From positions 735,118 to 799,117 of the forward strand of contig PKTR01000001.1 of assembly GCA_002869065.1 (NCBI GenBank): DNA of 64,000 bases. Direction: 5' to 3'. The notes below the pieces were generated by a model that did no database searches, was not told where the DNA came from, and saw only the letters and a list, made by a program, of their open reading frames with translations. The DNA comes from Hyphomicrobiales bacterium (lineage in GTDB: Bacteria; Pseudomonadota; Alphaproteobacteria; Rhizobiales; Rhodobiaceae). The position numbers and the translations under genes were made by a program. Positions 1 through 9,049 of the stretch are shown here, one piece after another; the stretch's first letter is position 1, and every line of letters begins with the position of its first letter.

Positions 1-123
1 TCCCCTGCCCTTCCCGGTGGTCCTCGCCTGTCGCGGGGATTGCAACGCTCCCCGGCCGTCTTTATTGACATTCGCCTATCGGCTATCGCCGCGCCGGTCA
101 ATTGCCGTCTTCGCATAGCCCGT

Positions 124-1080
124 ATGAATGCCGGAATGCACATTGTGAAAAGCGAGCAACCGCGCCCGCCACGTCTGGTCCATTACATTGAATATGTGGC
201 GCTTCGCGCCATGTTCTGGCTCGTGCGCGCGCTGCCGCTCAACATCGCAAAGTCGATTTCCGAAACCGGCGTCCGCAAGATCGCGCCGCTGACCCGTCGC
301 CATACGCGTGTTCTCGACCATCTGCGCCACGCCCTGCCGGAACGCACTGAAACCGAACGCAGAAAAATCGCCGATGAGATGTGGCGCAATGTCGGCACCA
401 TTGCGATCGAGACACTCGTGCTCGATCGCCTCGCCGCCGAACCTGACCGATTTTCCTTCGAGTACAACGGCGTCGACGAGGTTATCCGAGCCGCGCCGAA
501 CGGCTGCATCTACGTCGCTTGCCACTACGGCAACTGGGAGGTGCTCCCGCTCGCGGCCCACGACCTGAAGCGCTCTCTGGCCGGGGTCTATAAACAGCTC
601 AGCAACCCGCTTTCGGAGCACTTTCTGAAGGAACTGCGTGAGCCGTTCTATCAGGGCGGCCTCTTTCCGAAAGGCTACACGACGGCCCGCCAGGTGCTGT
701 CGCTGGCCAAGCAGGGCAAGGACATCGCCGTCCTGGCCGATCTGCGCGACACTCGCGGCGTCGAGGTACCGTTCTTCGGTCGCAACGCCTGGGCGACCCC
801 TTTCCCGGCCCTGATCGCCCGCACCTACGACCGGCCGTTGATCGCCGTTAGGCCCCGACGCATCGGCCCTTCGCGCTTCCGCTTCGAACTGGAACAGATC
901 GACGTTCCCCGCACCGACGATCGCGCGGCCGATATCAAGGCCGCAACGGCCGCGGTCCATGCCGTGTTCGAGCGCTGGATTCGCGAATGCCCCGACCAGT
1001 GGTTCTGGACCCACCGCAAGTGGGACTACGCCACCAACCCGCCCGAATCCGGCCCCGAGAATTCGTCAGAACCCGCCTGA
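124..1080 (+). CDS. LpxL/HtrB-type lysophospholipid (lipid A) acyltransferase
   Basis: A 318-residue protein of the bacterial lipid A acyltransferase family, which transfers a secondary acyl chain onto lipid A or a related lysophospholipid at the inner membrane. The catalytic HX4(D/E) motif is visible as HYGNWE at residues 134-139. An amphipathic or hydrophobic stretch near residues 15-40 (IEYVALRAMFWLVRALPL) fits membrane attachment. The C-terminal part (residues about 270-305, ending in an FWTHRKW motif) is typical of the family. The start is uncertain: ATG at 124 is used, but ATG at 136 and GTG at 145 are possible and none has a strong ribosome binding site. The family call is confident. 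The acyl donor and whether lipid A is the true acceptor are inference. Confidence 0.85.
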   Translation: MNAGMHIVKSEQPRPPRLVHYIEYVALRAMFWLVRALPLNIAKSISETGVRKIAPLTRRHTRVLDHLRHALPERTETERRKIADEMWRNVGTIAIETLVLDRLAAEPDRFSFEYNGVDEVIRAAPNGCIYVACHYGNWEVLPLAAHDLKRSLAGVYKQLSNPLSEHFLKELREPFYQGGLFPKGYTTARQVLSLAKQGKDIAVLADLRDTRGVEVPFFGRNAWATPFPALIARTYDRPLIAVRPRRIGPSRFRFELEQIDVPRTDDRAADIKAATAAVHAVFERWIRECPDQWFWTHRKWDYATNPPESGPENSSEPA

Positions 1081-1187
1081 CCCGTCGCCTCATGCGACTT
1101 GATGGTTATTGCACTGCACTCACGGAGCGTTAGAACAGGCGCACGATTTCTCTCTCGCCTGTGCGCCGGCCGCAAAGGAGATTTTCC

Positions 1188-2237
1188 ATGAAAACACCTC
1201 GCTCCTTCTACAAACCGCTCGCCATCGGTGCGCCGCAGCCGCTGCGCGACATGCCGGTCCGCCTCGAGCGGATGATTCACTTCATCCCGCCGCATCTGGA
1301 AAAGGTTCGCGCCAAGGTGCCGGCGTTGATCGACCAGGTCGACGTCCTGCTCGGCAATCTCGAGGACGCCATTCCCGCCGAACACAAGCTCGCCGCGCGT
1401 GAGGGTTTCATCCAGCTCGCCAAAGACAACGATTTCGGCAACACCGGCCTGTGGACCCGCATCAACAGCCTCGACAGCCCGTGGGCGCTCGACGACATCG
1501 TCGAAGTGGTCAGCGCGGTCGGCAACAAGCTCGACGTCATCATGCTGCCGAAGGTCAACGGCCCGTGGGATGTGCACTATCTCGACCAGCTACTGGCGCA
1601 GCTTGAAGCCAAGCACGGCATCGAGAAGCCGATCCTCATCCACGTCATTCTGGAATCCGCCGAAGGCGTGAAGAATGTCGACGAGATCGCCTTCGCCAGC
1701 CCGCGCCTGCACGGCATGAGCCTCGGCCCCGCAGATCTCGCCGCCTCGCGCCAGATGAAGACCTCCCGCGTCGGCGGCGGCGATCCGGCCTATGTCGTGC
1801 TCTCCGATGCCGATGCCGCCGCTCCCGAAGCGCCCCGCACCGGCTTCCAGCAGGATTTGTGGCACTACACGCTCGGCAAGATGGTCGATGCCTGCATGTC
1901 TGCCGGCATCAAGCCGTTTTACGGCCCGTTCGCCGACTTCTCGGACCCGGCCGCCTGCGAAGCCCAGTTCCGCGGCTCATTCGTTCTCGGGTGCCTCGGC
2001 GCCTGGTCGCTGCATCCGAGCCAGATCGACGTCGCCAAGCAGGTCTTCAGCCCGCGCCCCGACGAAGTATCCTTCGCAAAGCGCGTTCTCGAGGCCATGC
2101 CCGACGGCACCGGCGCCGTGATGATCGACGGCAAGATGCAGGACGACGCGACCTGGAAGCAGGCCAAGGTCACTGCTGACCTCGCCGCGCTCGTCGCCGA
2201 GAAGGATCCGAACCGCGCCGCGGCCTACAATCTCTGA
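1188..2237 (+). CDS. mcl: Malyl-CoA lyase, Chloroflexus-type (HpcH/HpaI/CitE superfamily)
   Basis: A 349-residue CitE-like aldolase that reversibly cleaves malyl-CoA to acetyl-CoA and glyoxylate; related enzymes also use methylmalyl-CoA or citramalyl-CoA. From the N-terminal [10 protein letters not shown] motif to the C-terminal [15 protein letters not shown] it reads like the longer Chloroflexus-type enzyme rather than the shorter Rhodobacter Mcl1. [20 protein letters not shown] and [10 protein letters not shown] are the active-site segments expected to bind Mg2+ and substrate. The start at 1188 has a clear AAAGGAG site 7 bases upstream. It stands alone and is closed by a strong terminator at 2267-2299. 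In alphaproteobacteria the enzyme belongs to the ethylmalonyl-CoA or serine pathways; which applies here cannot be seen. Confidence 0.92.
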   Translation: MKTPRSFYKPLAIGAPQPLRDMPVRLERMIHFIPPHLEKVRAKVPALIDQVDVLLGNLEDAIPAEHKLAAREGFIQLAKDNDFGNTGLWTRINSLDSPWALDDIVEVVSAVGNKLDVIMLPKVNGPWDVHYLDQLLAQLEAKHGIEKPILIHVILESAEGVKNVDEIAFASPRLHGMSLGPADLAASRQMKTSRVGGGDPAYVVLSDADAAAPEAPRTGFQQDLWHYTLGKMVDACMSAGIKPFYGPFADFSDPAACEAQFRGSFVLGCLGAWSLHPSQIDVAKQVFSPRPDEVSFAKRVLEAMPDGTGAVMIDGKMQDDATWKQAKVTADLAALVAEKDPNRAAAYNL

Positions 2238-2266
2238 AGCTTACACGCTTCACCAAGACTTCCGGC

Positions 2267-2299
2267 AAAACCCGCCAATGCTTGACATCGGCGGGTTTT
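2267..2299 (+). terminator. Rho-independent terminator after mcl
   Basis: A 10-base stem pairs AAAACCCGCC (2267-2276) with GGCGGGTTTT (2290-2299) around a 13-base loop and ends in T residues. It lies 30 bases after the malyl-CoA lyase stop codon. Confidence 0.85.
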
Positions 2300-2560
2300 C
2301 CATGCCCTTTAGCGCCGCCTCGCGCACTTTCCCGGTGCGCTTGGAGCGCATTGCCTGAGCGTTTCGCCGGCCTTTGCATGCGGCGGCATTGCCGCTGGAC
2401 AAACGATCGATCTGCGCTTGAATTTGGGTTTGAAAGTTCGGTGCCGTGGCGGTTAGATAGCCGCTGTGCGCGAAAAATTGTGTGCGCACCGACCCGAAGC
2501 CGAGTGGTCCGGCCACCTTCCAGGCAGTGACCGGCGCTCCGCTCAGGATGATGGAATACA
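2300..2560 (+). other. Intergenic region upstream of hspQ
   Basis: About 260 bases without a convincing gene, between the mcl terminator and hspQ. It must contain the hspQ promoter. I looked for an alphaproteobacterial heat-shock (sigma-32) promoter and found only a lone CTTGAA near 2416 with no matching -10 at proper spacing. Confidence 0.4.
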
Positions 2561-2884
2561 ATGCGACAGGCGAAATTCATGATCGGTCAGGTCGTCCGCC
2601 ATCGGATCTACCCGTTCCGCGGCGTGATCTTCGATGTCGATCCGACCTTCAACAACACCGAGGACTGGTGGGAAGCCATTCCCGAAGAGGTGCGCCCGAA
2701 GCGGGATCAGCCGTTTTACCACCTGCTCGCGGAAAACGACGAGACCGAGTACATCGCCTATGTCTCGGAGCAGAACCTCGTTATCGACGACAGCGGCGAA
2801 CCCGTGCGCCATCCCCAGGTCGATGAACTGTTCGATACGCTGATCGATGGTCAGTATCGCAGCCGCGAAACCCGTATGAACTGA
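2561..2884 (+). CDS. hspQ: Heat shock protein HspQ (YccV family)
   Basis: A 107-residue small protein with the full HspQ signature: KFMIGQVVRHRIYPFRGVI at the N-terminus, then DVDPTFNNTEDWW, QPFYHLLAEN and YVSEQNL. In enterobacteria HspQ is a heat-inducible haemimethylated-DNA-binding protein that modulates DnaA and acts as a specificity factor for Lon protease. Length matches the family exactly. It is a single-gene unit, followed by a hairpin shared with the convergent ialB gene. Confidence 0.93.
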   Translation: MRQAKFMIGQVVRHRIYPFRGVIFDVDPTFNNTEDWWEAIPEEVRPKRDQPFYHLLAENDETEYIAYVSEQNLVIDDSGEPVRHPQVDELFDTLIDGQYRSRETRMN

Positions 2885-2908
2885 CCCGGACCAATCCGGT
2901 CACATCGC

Positions 2909-2963
2909 CAGAAACGCAAAACGGCACGCCAACCCGCGGTTGACGTGCCGTTTCGTATTCTGC
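2909..2963. terminator. Bidirectional terminator between hspQ and ialB
   Basis: A long hairpin in which AAACGGCACG (2919-2928) pairs with CGTGCCGTTT (2944-2953). The stem extends inward with CAACC/GGTTG and outward with CAGAA/TTCTG. A-rich and T-rich flanks on either side make it usable from both convergent genes. Confidence 0.8.
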
Positions 2964-2978
2964 GTCGAAGCGCGAGGC

Positions 2979-3608
2979 TTACTGGTTAGCCGCCTCGCTC
3001 GCCTTCTTCTGCTCTTCGATGAGCTTCTGACGGGCTTCCTCGGCACGCTTCTGCAGCTCGGCCTGAAGCTCTTCCTGCTTCTTCTTGAGCTGAGCGGCAT
3101 CGACCGGATCGCCGTCATAGGTCGCGGTGAAACCGGACAGCGACATCTTGAACGGAACCGGCTTGGCCTGCTGGTTCAGCGCGGTAATGGTCAGGTCGCT
3201 ACCCTTCTTCATCGTGTTGATGAGGGTGTCGTTGATGACCAGTTCCGCATAGCACGCGTTCGGGAAGCAGATGCTGTACTTCGCCGTCTCGGCCTTGTTC
3301 TTGTCGACCTGGATGCGCAGGCCCGGCTGCAGCAGCATGCCCGACGGCACCGCGACGAGCAGCGTCTTGCGGGCTTCACCACCAAGTTCGCGGATCGCCA
3401 CCGAGGTCAGGAACTGACCCGTGTTGGTGCGCAATTCCTGCGTGATCAGGCAGATTTCCTTCTTGGTCTTCGGATCGGTGTTGCAGATCTTGACCCACGG
3501 CGTGTCCTTGCCGCCATCCTGAGCCAGAGCCGATCCGCCAAGCGCAACAAAACTCGCCGCAGCAAAAGCCAGACCGTGGCGGCCCACCGTTTCCCATCCC
3601 GATTTCAT
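2979..3608 (-). CDS. Invasion-associated locus B (IalB) family protein
   Basis: A 209-residue secreted or periplasmic protein. Signal peptide: hydrophobic core about residues 12-27 with an ALA-Q cleavage site. The IalB core follows, with cysteine pairs in WVKICNTD, KEICLI and ICFPNACYAELV. The last 40 residues are charged and probably coiled coil (KKKQEELQAELQKRAEEARQK). Family members are named after Bartonella invasion but are widespread in free-living Rhizobiales, so a virulence role should not be assumed. ATG at 3608 is chosen because AAGGAG sits just upstream; an upstream ATG would give a 219-residue form. It is divergent from the solute-binding protein gene at 3855. Confidence 0.88.
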   Translation of the reverse strand: MKSGWETVGRHGLAFAAASFVALGGSALAQDGGKDTPWVKICNTDPKTKKEICLITQELRTNTGQFLTSVAIRELGGEARKTLLVAVPSGMLLQPGLRIQVDKNKAETAKYSICFPNACYAELVINDTLINTMKKGSDLTITALNQQAKPVPFKMSLSGFTATYDGDPVDAAQLKKKQEELQAELQKRAEEARQKLIEEQKKASEAANQ

Positions 3609-3854
3609 GTCTGACCGCTCCTTCATATTCGCTGTCATTCCTTGGTCCTTGATCTGACGCCAGGTCCACTTCGATCACATGACCGAGCGGCAAACTCTAG
3701 ACCTGCCCCGGTGTCATGGCGAAAGCATCCCTGCCGTGCAATTTCGGCAATATAGAGGCCTTCCGCGACGTCGTTGCCCGCATCCTTACCTGTTCGGCGC
3801 CCGGATTTCTACCCGCGAGGCGCGAAGCTCATTTTCCCAGTGGGGTATGCTACG

Positions 3855-5780
3855 ATGAATGCGATAGAATCAAGGCACAGTGTTACCAAAATGGTACGGT
3901 CGACCGTGGGAGACGACGCATCTAAGGACACCCAGCCGCCACACCGGCGGCGAGGCGTTCGCGTATGCGCGCGCTATCTCACACTCGGGATCGCCACACT
4001 GTTCGCGGCTCTCACCCTCATCGCAGCGCAGGTCGCATCCGCCGAGCCGCGCCACGGCATCGCAATGCATGGCGAACCCGCCCTGCCCGCCGGAACATCG
4101 CTCCCTTATGTCAATCCGCAGGCCCCCAAGGGCGGTGTACTGACCTTCGGCATCGTCGGCAGCTTCGACAGCCTCAATCCGTTCATCATCAAGGGCGCCG
4201 CGGCTCGCGGCCTGCGCGATTCGGTCTTTGGAAACAACGTGTTCGAAAGCCTGCTCGAGCGCAGCTACGACGAACCGTTCTCGCTCTACGGCCTGCTCGC
4301 CGAAACGGTCGACATGCCCGACGACCGGTCCTGGGTCGAGTTCACGCTCAACCCGAAAGCCCGGTTTTCCGACGGCAACCCCGTCACCGTCGACGACGTG
4401 ATCTTCTCCTTCGAGGTCCTTCGCGACAAGGGTCGGCCGAACAATCGCAGCTACTACGGCAAGGTCGCGACCGTCGAACGCAAGGGCGAACATGGCATTC
4501 GCTTCAGCTTTCCCGACGCCAACGACCGCGAATTGCCGCTGATTCTCGGCCTGATGCCGATCTTGCCGGCGCACAAGTTCGACCGCAAAACGTTCGAGCA
4601 GACCACGCTCGAGCCGCTCTTTTGCAGCGGCCCCTACACGGTCGCCGAAGTCGAACCCGGCTCGCGCATCGTCCTGCAGCGCAATCCGGACTATTGGGCC
4701 GCCGATTTGCCGATCAAGGCCGGCATGCACAATTTCGATACACTGCGGTTCGACTATTTCCGCGACCAGACCACCCTCTTCGAAGCCTTCAAGAAGGGCC
4801 TCGTCGACGTCATGCCCGAAAGCGACCCCGGCCGCTGGGCGAGCGGCTACGACATTCCCGCTGTCGCCGATGGCCGCATCATCAAGGAAGGCTTCGAGAC
4901 CGGCACCCCGAAGGGCATGTTCGGGTTCGTCTTCAACACCCGCAGGACGCAATTCGCCGATGCCCGTGTCAGGGAAGCCTTTGGCTACCTGTTCGATTTC
5001 GCCTGGGTCAACACCAACCTCTATTTCGACCTCTACAAGCGTACGACCAGCTATTTCGAGGGTTCCGAACTTGCCTCGACCGGCCGCGCCGCCGATGAAC
5101 GCGAGCGCGAATTGCTTGGGCCCTTCGACGGCGCCGTGCGCGCCGACATCCTTGAAGGCAAATGGCTGCCGCCGACCACCGACGGGTCCGGCCGCGACCG
5201 CAAGGCGTTGCGCGAGGCCGTGCGGCTGCTCGGCGAGGCCGGCTGGCGCATCAAGGACCGCAAGCTCGTCAACGAGGCCGGAGAGCCCTTTTCGTTCGAA
5301 GTGTTGATCGCCACACGCGACCAGGAACGACTCGCGCTGGCCTTTTCCCGTACCCTCACTCTGATCGGCATGGAGGTGAACGTCCGCTCGGTCGACTCCG
5401 CCCAGTATCAGCGCCGGGTGCAGGTTTTCGACTACGACATGATCCTGACCACCTGGTACGCATCGCTGTCGCCGGGCAACGAGCAGAGCTTTCGCTGGAG
5501 CGTGGCAAGCGCCGATCAGGACGGCACTTTCAACTTCGCCGGCGCCCGCGAACCCGCCCTCGACGCAATGATCGCCGCCATGCTTTCGGCGCGCGCGCGC
5601 ACTGATTTCGTCAGCGCCGTCCGGGCCTTCGACCGCGTATTGCTTTCCGGTTTCTACGTCGTACCGCTGTTCCATCTCCCCGACGCCTGGGTCGCGCGCT
5701 GGCGCACGATGGAACATCCATCCAAGACTTCCCTGTACGGAAATCGCTTTGACACATGGTGGCACGGCGATGACAGATGA
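3855..5780 (+). CDS. Family-5 extracellular solute-binding protein (YejA-like peptide binding)
   Basis: A 641-residue periplasmic binding protein of the SBP_bac_5 family (oligopeptide or microcin-C type ABC importers). After a 45-60 residue leader with a hydrophobic signal segment (LGIATLFAALTLIAAQVASA), the mature part starts EPRHGIAMHGEPALP. This is the usual opening of YejA-like proteins, followed by YVNPQAPKGG and GSFDSLNPF. The C-terminal region (NEQSFRWSVASAD, FYVVPLFHLPDAWVARW) is also typical. No permease or ATPase genes are adjacent, so it probably serves a transporter encoded elsewhere. The start could also be ATG at 3891. Its 3' end overlaps the next gene by 11 bases, which suggests co-translation. 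Confidence 0.85.
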   Translation: MNAIESRHSVTKMVRSTVGDDASKDTQPPHRRRGVRVCARYLTLGIATLFAALTLIAAQVASAEPRHGIAMHGEPALPAGTSLPYVNPQAPKGGVLTFGIVGSFDSLNPFIIKGAAARGLRDSVFGNNVFESLLERSYDEPFSLYGLLAETVDMPDDRSWVEFTLNPKARFSDGNPVTVDDVIFSFEVLRDKGRPNNRSYYGKVATVERKGEHGIRFSFPDANDRELPLILGLMPILPAHKFDRKTFEQTTLEPLFCSGPYTVAEVEPGSRIVLQRNPDYWAADLPIKAGMHNFDTLRFDYFRDQTTLFEAFKKGLVDVMPESDPGRWASGYDIPAVADGRIIKEGFETGTPKGMFGFVFNTRRTQFADARVREAFGYLFDFAWVNTNLYFDLYKRTTSYFEGSELASTGRAADERERELLGPFDGAVRADILEGKWLPPTTDGSGRDRKALREAVRLLGEAGWRIKDRKLVNEAGEPFSFEVLIATRDQERLALAFSRTLTLIGMEVNVRSVDSAQYQRRVQVFDYDMILTTWYASLSPGNEQSFRWSVASADQDGTFNFAGAREPALDAMIAAMLSARARTDFVSAVRAFDRVLLSGFYVVPLFHLPDAWVARWRTMEHPSKTSLYGNRFDTWWHGDDR

Positions 5781-7410
5781 CGGACGTTCACAAGACATGA
5801 TCCTCGTCAGCAAATCCCGTATCGCAACCTTCTCCGCCAGCGGCGCCTGGGGGCGCGTAACCCTGGACGGGCTGTTGCGAAAGAACGCCAAGAGCCGGCC
5901 AGATGCGCTTGCGCTCGCCGACGCGCCCGATCGTGAGGAATGGACCGGCGGCGCTCCGCGCCAACTGACATTTGCCGAGCTCGACGCCGAGATCGACGCC
6001 GTCGCCGGCCTGTTCGGCGCGCTCGGCGTAGACGTCGGTACGGTGACCGGCCTGCAGGCACCGAACACCACCGACACGCTGATCACCTTCTTCGCCGCCC
6101 TGCGCGCCGGTCTCATCGTCACACCTTTGCCGCTGACCTGGCGCGAGACCGACCTGATCGCAGGCCTCGACATTCTCGGCGCCAAGGCGGTCATCGGCGC
6201 CGACCGGCTGGAAAGCCAGCGGCTCGCCGAATACTGCCGCAATGCCGCCACAAAGCTGTTCGGCATGCGCTATGTGCTCGGACTGAGCGGCGATTTGCCG
6301 GATGGTATCGTCTCGCTCGCCGGACTGCGCGCCGAGACCGGCGACCTGCCGCCGCCGGAGGCCGCCGTCACCGCCGACTACGTTGCCACCGTCACCTGGG
6401 CGACGCCGCTCGGCGGCGATCCCGTGCCGCTGCCGCGTTCGCACAATCAATGGATTGCCGCGGGCCTGATGCACATGCTGGAGGCCCGCTTCGAACCGGG
6501 TATGCCGATCCTCAACCCCTATGCGCCGACCGGCCTTGTCGGTCTTGGCGCGGCGATCGCCCCCTGGCTCCTGTCCGGCGCCGAGATGCACCTGCATCAC
6601 TTCCGCGGCCTCGACGCAATGGCCGAACACGCGGCGAGCGCAGGCATCCGTCACATCATTGCCCCGGCCTCGCTGGTGGACCCGCTGGCGACCCGGCTCG
6701 ATAGCCGCGACGGCGACGCCGTGCGCATGACAGCCGTGTGGTCGAACGGCCATCCGAAGAACAACGGCCCGCTCGTTGCCAAACGCGGCGACCTCGACCT
6801 CAGCAATATTGGCGACTACGCGTACGTCGTTGCTCCCCGCGCCGAAGCGACGCCGTCCGCCCTGCCGCTCGGCATGCTGTCGACCCCGTCGGCAGGCAAG
6901 GCCGCTCCGGTACTGGTCGAGAGCCGCATCGTCGACGGCCATTTCGCGCTTGCCGGCCCGATGGTGCCCGACGTCAGCTGGCCGGGAAATCGCGTCAGTC
7001 CGATCCCGCTGACCGATGACGCCTATGTGCTGACGGGTGTCCCGGCGGAAGAATACGACGAGGGAGCGAATCTCGCCCATCCCCGAGCCTACTCGGGAAG
7101 CCGCTTCTTTGCCGGCGGCGCGACCATCGTCCCGCACGCGCTCGATCTGGTCTATTCCGAATGCCCCGAGGTCGACGAAGGCGCCGCCTTCTTCATCGAC
7201 GATCCGGTGCTCGGCGCCCGTATCGGCGCGGCGCTTGCCGCCGCCGAAGGCGAAACCCCGACCGCCGAGGCGCTGCGTATATTTCTTGAGGAAATGCGTG
7301 TTGCGATCGACAAGCACCCCGCCAAGGTGATCCTTGTCGATCAGGTCCCGCGTGAGGTCGACGGTACGGTCGATCGCGAGGAACTGGCGGAGCTGGCCAA
7401 GGGCTTCTAG
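5770..7410 (+). CDS. Degenerate AMP-dependent synthetase/ligase (ANL superfamily) homologue
   Basis: A 546-residue protein with the layout of acyl-CoA synthetases (N-terminal LTFAELDAEIDAVAGLF, then the large and small domains) but with catalytic motifs eroded. The phosphate-binding loop expected as TSGTTGxPKG reads near residues 208-222 as VTWATPLGGDPVPLP. The C-terminal motif PRTxSGKxxR is replaced by PREVDGTVDR, so the catalytic lysine aligns with threonine. The fold is seen; loss of adenylation activity is inference. It overlaps the stop of the upstream solute-binding protein by 11 bases, so the two are probably translationally coupled. An in-frame start 21 bases earlier is less likely. 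It may be a non-catalytic acyl or ligand-binding protein. Confidence 0.75.
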   Translation: MTDDGRSQDMILVSKSRIATFSASGAWGRVTLDGLLRKNAKSRPDALALADAPDREEWTGGAPRQLTFAELDAEIDAVAGLFGALGVDVGTVTGLQAPNTTDTLITFFAALRAGLIVTPLPLTWRETDLIAGLDILGAKAVIGADRLESQRLAEYCRNAATKLFGMRYVLGLSGDLPDGIVSLAGLRAETGDLPPPEAAVTADYVATVTWATPLGGDPVPLPRSHNQWIAAGLMHMLEARFEPGMPILNPYAPTGLVGLGAAIAPWLLSGAEMHLHHFRGLDAMAEHAASAGIRHIIAPASLVDPLATRLDSRDGDAVRMTAVWSNGHPKNNGPLVAKRGDLDLSNIGDYAYVVAPRAEATPSALPLGMLSTPSAGKAAPVLVESRIVDGHFALAGPMVPDVSWPGNRVSPIPLTDDAYVLTGVPAEEYDEGANLAHPRAYSGSRFFAGGATIVPHALDLVYSECPEVDEGAAFFIDDPVLGARIGAALAAAEGETPTAEALRIFLEEMRVAIDKHPAKVILVDQVPREVDGTVDREELAELAKGF

Positions 7411-7605
7411 CACATTCGCCGCCCGAACGGCTTCGGCGGCACGGTCGCCAGACATGACACCTCGACGTGAATTCTCGCGGTTTTCCGGTTTTTTTACTCC
7501 CCGCAGGCATAGTGCAGGCTGAGTGTACCGTCCGCAGGCCAAAGATCCCGCCATTTGTGACGGCACCTCTGTGTTCGGGTTGGGCAATCATCGGGGAACA
7601 ATCGA

Positions 7606-8940
7606 ATGTCGTCAGCCAAACGTCTGCTTTTCGTCGCGCCGGACGGCGCCGGACCCCATCCGCTCGATTTCGACGATCATTTGCGCGCATCGGGTTTCGA
7701 TCTACGCCAGATCGACGATAGCAATCCCGATCTTTCGAAAGAAGCGCGCCTCGCCGACGCGATCCTGCTTGGCGATCTTTCGCAGCCCGGGCCATTTGCC
7801 TTCGAACTCGCCAATGCCGCACGCAGCCTTCGCAGCGCCCTGCATGGCGGCCGCCAGCCGATCATCGCGGTCGCGACCGACGGCGATGCCAGCGACGGCG
7901 ACGCCCGCCAGATCGTCGACGACGTCATCGAGCCGCCTTTCGACATCAGTCAGCTCGTCTCCCGCATTGCCGCGCTGCAGCGCCTTTCGACCATGCGCGA
8001 GGAACTCGGCCGCCGCCGCGCAACCGCCGCCGACTATGGCCTCGACCTGCCCGAACCCGATGGCCAGGGCGAAGCCGGTACGCCGTCGATCCTGATCGTC
8101 GGAAGCGGCCCCCGTTTCGGCCGTCTCGAAACCCTGGTTTCGAGCGCCGGCACCGTTGTCGGCTCCCTGTCGAGCGAAAGCGCGATCGATTATCTGCTCT
8201 ATCATCCGTTCGATCTCGTGATCGTCGACATGCCCGACGCGGAAGCCGCCAATTTCGTTGCCGATATGCGTCGCAACCCGCGTTTTCACGATTTGCCGGT
8301 CGTTATGGTCGCCGACGGTCTGGAAACCGAGGAGATCACGGCCCTTTACGCGCTCGGCCTGACCGACATGCTGGCGCTGAATGGTCACGAGACCGCTTTC
8401 CTCAATCGCGCCGCCACGCTGATCGGCGAGCACCAGCTTCGCGAAAAGCTGCGCGCCAGCTACCGTGCCGCCCGCCATCTTGCGACCAGCGATGCCCTCA
8501 CTGGCCTTTACAGCCGCGGCTTCCTGCTCGACCACCTGACACGCATGGTCGGCGACGCGGAACGCCACCACGAACCGCTCGCCGTCGCCGCCTTTCGTAT
8601 CGGCAATCTCGGCGATGTGAACACCGATCTCGGCTATCCCGCCGGCGACCGTATCATCCGCCAGGTCGGCGACATGCTGATCAATCTGGTGCGCGGCGAG
8701 GACCTTACCGCCCGCTGGGGCGGCGGAACCTTCATCGTCGTGTTGACGGCAACCCGGCCGGAAGATGCCGTTACCGCGATGCGCCGCCTGTCGGCGATCA
8801 TCGAGGCAACGACCTTCTCGCTCGACGGGCTCGAGCAAACCGTGAAGATCGACATGCGCCAGGCGCTCGTTGAGTTCACCCCCGGCGAAAGCGCGGAACA
8901 CCTCGTGCGGCGCGCAATCCTGATCACCGAAGAAGGCTGA
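7606..8940 (+). CDS. PleD-like protein: two receiver-like domains plus degenerate GGDEF domain
   Basis: 444 residues. Residues about 5-125 and 150-265 look like receiver domains. The second keeps the DLVIVDMPD strand with a plausible phospho-acceptor aspartate and LPVVMVADG; the first is weaker. A GGDEF domain follows from DALTGLYSRGFLLDHL. The active-site loop reads GGGTF (residues 372-376) instead of GG[D/E]EF, removing metal-binding and catalytic acidic residues. The inhibitory I-site RxxD is intact as RGED (363-366), exactly five residues before the loop. It is therefore probably a c-di-GMP receptor or signalling scaffold and not a cyclase. It is a single-gene unit between the ANL-like gene and the FrnE-like gene. 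Confidence 0.82.
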   Translation: MSSAKRLLFVAPDGAGPHPLDFDDHLRASGFDLRQIDDSNPDLSKEARLADAILLGDLSQPGPFAFELANAARSLRSALHGGRQPIIAVATDGDASDGDARQIVDDVIEPPFDISQLVSRIAALQRLSTMREELGRRRATAADYGLDLPEPDGQGEAGTPSILIVGSGPRFGRLETLVSSAGTVVGSLSSESAIDYLLYHPFDLVIVDMPDAEAANFVADMRRNPRFHDLPVVMVADGLETEEITALYALGLTDMLALNGHETAFLNRAATLIGEHQLREKLRASYRAARHLATSDALTGLYSRGFLLDHLTRMVGDAERHHEPLAVAAFRIGNLGDVNTDLGYPAGDRIIRQVGDMLINLVRGEDLTARWGGGTFIVVLTATRPEDAVTAMRRLSAIIEATTFSLDGLEQTVKIDMRQALVEFTPGESAEHLVRRAILITEEG

Positions 8941-9049
8941 TCCAACCCGGCATTTCGCCAATCGCGCGTCTTTGTCTTGGCGCTGTGGTCATTAGCGCGC
9001 ACACTCCGCGAAGCGAATCTTCCCGAGAGTGACGCCCGAAAGCAGCGCA

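Noticed and set aside
2300-2560. Sigma-32 heat-shock promoter for hspQ
   Set aside because: A CTTGAA is present near 2416 but no -10 box at acceptable spacing.
3870-6266. Long open frame antisense to the family-5 binding protein and the ANL-like gene
   Set aside because: It is a shadow of GC-rich codons on the other strand, has low-complexity Arg/Ala/Gly-rich sequence, spans two real genes and has no domain.
7418-7440. GC hairpin after the ANL-like gene as a terminator
   Set aside because: Six-base stem without a T-run; too weak to call.
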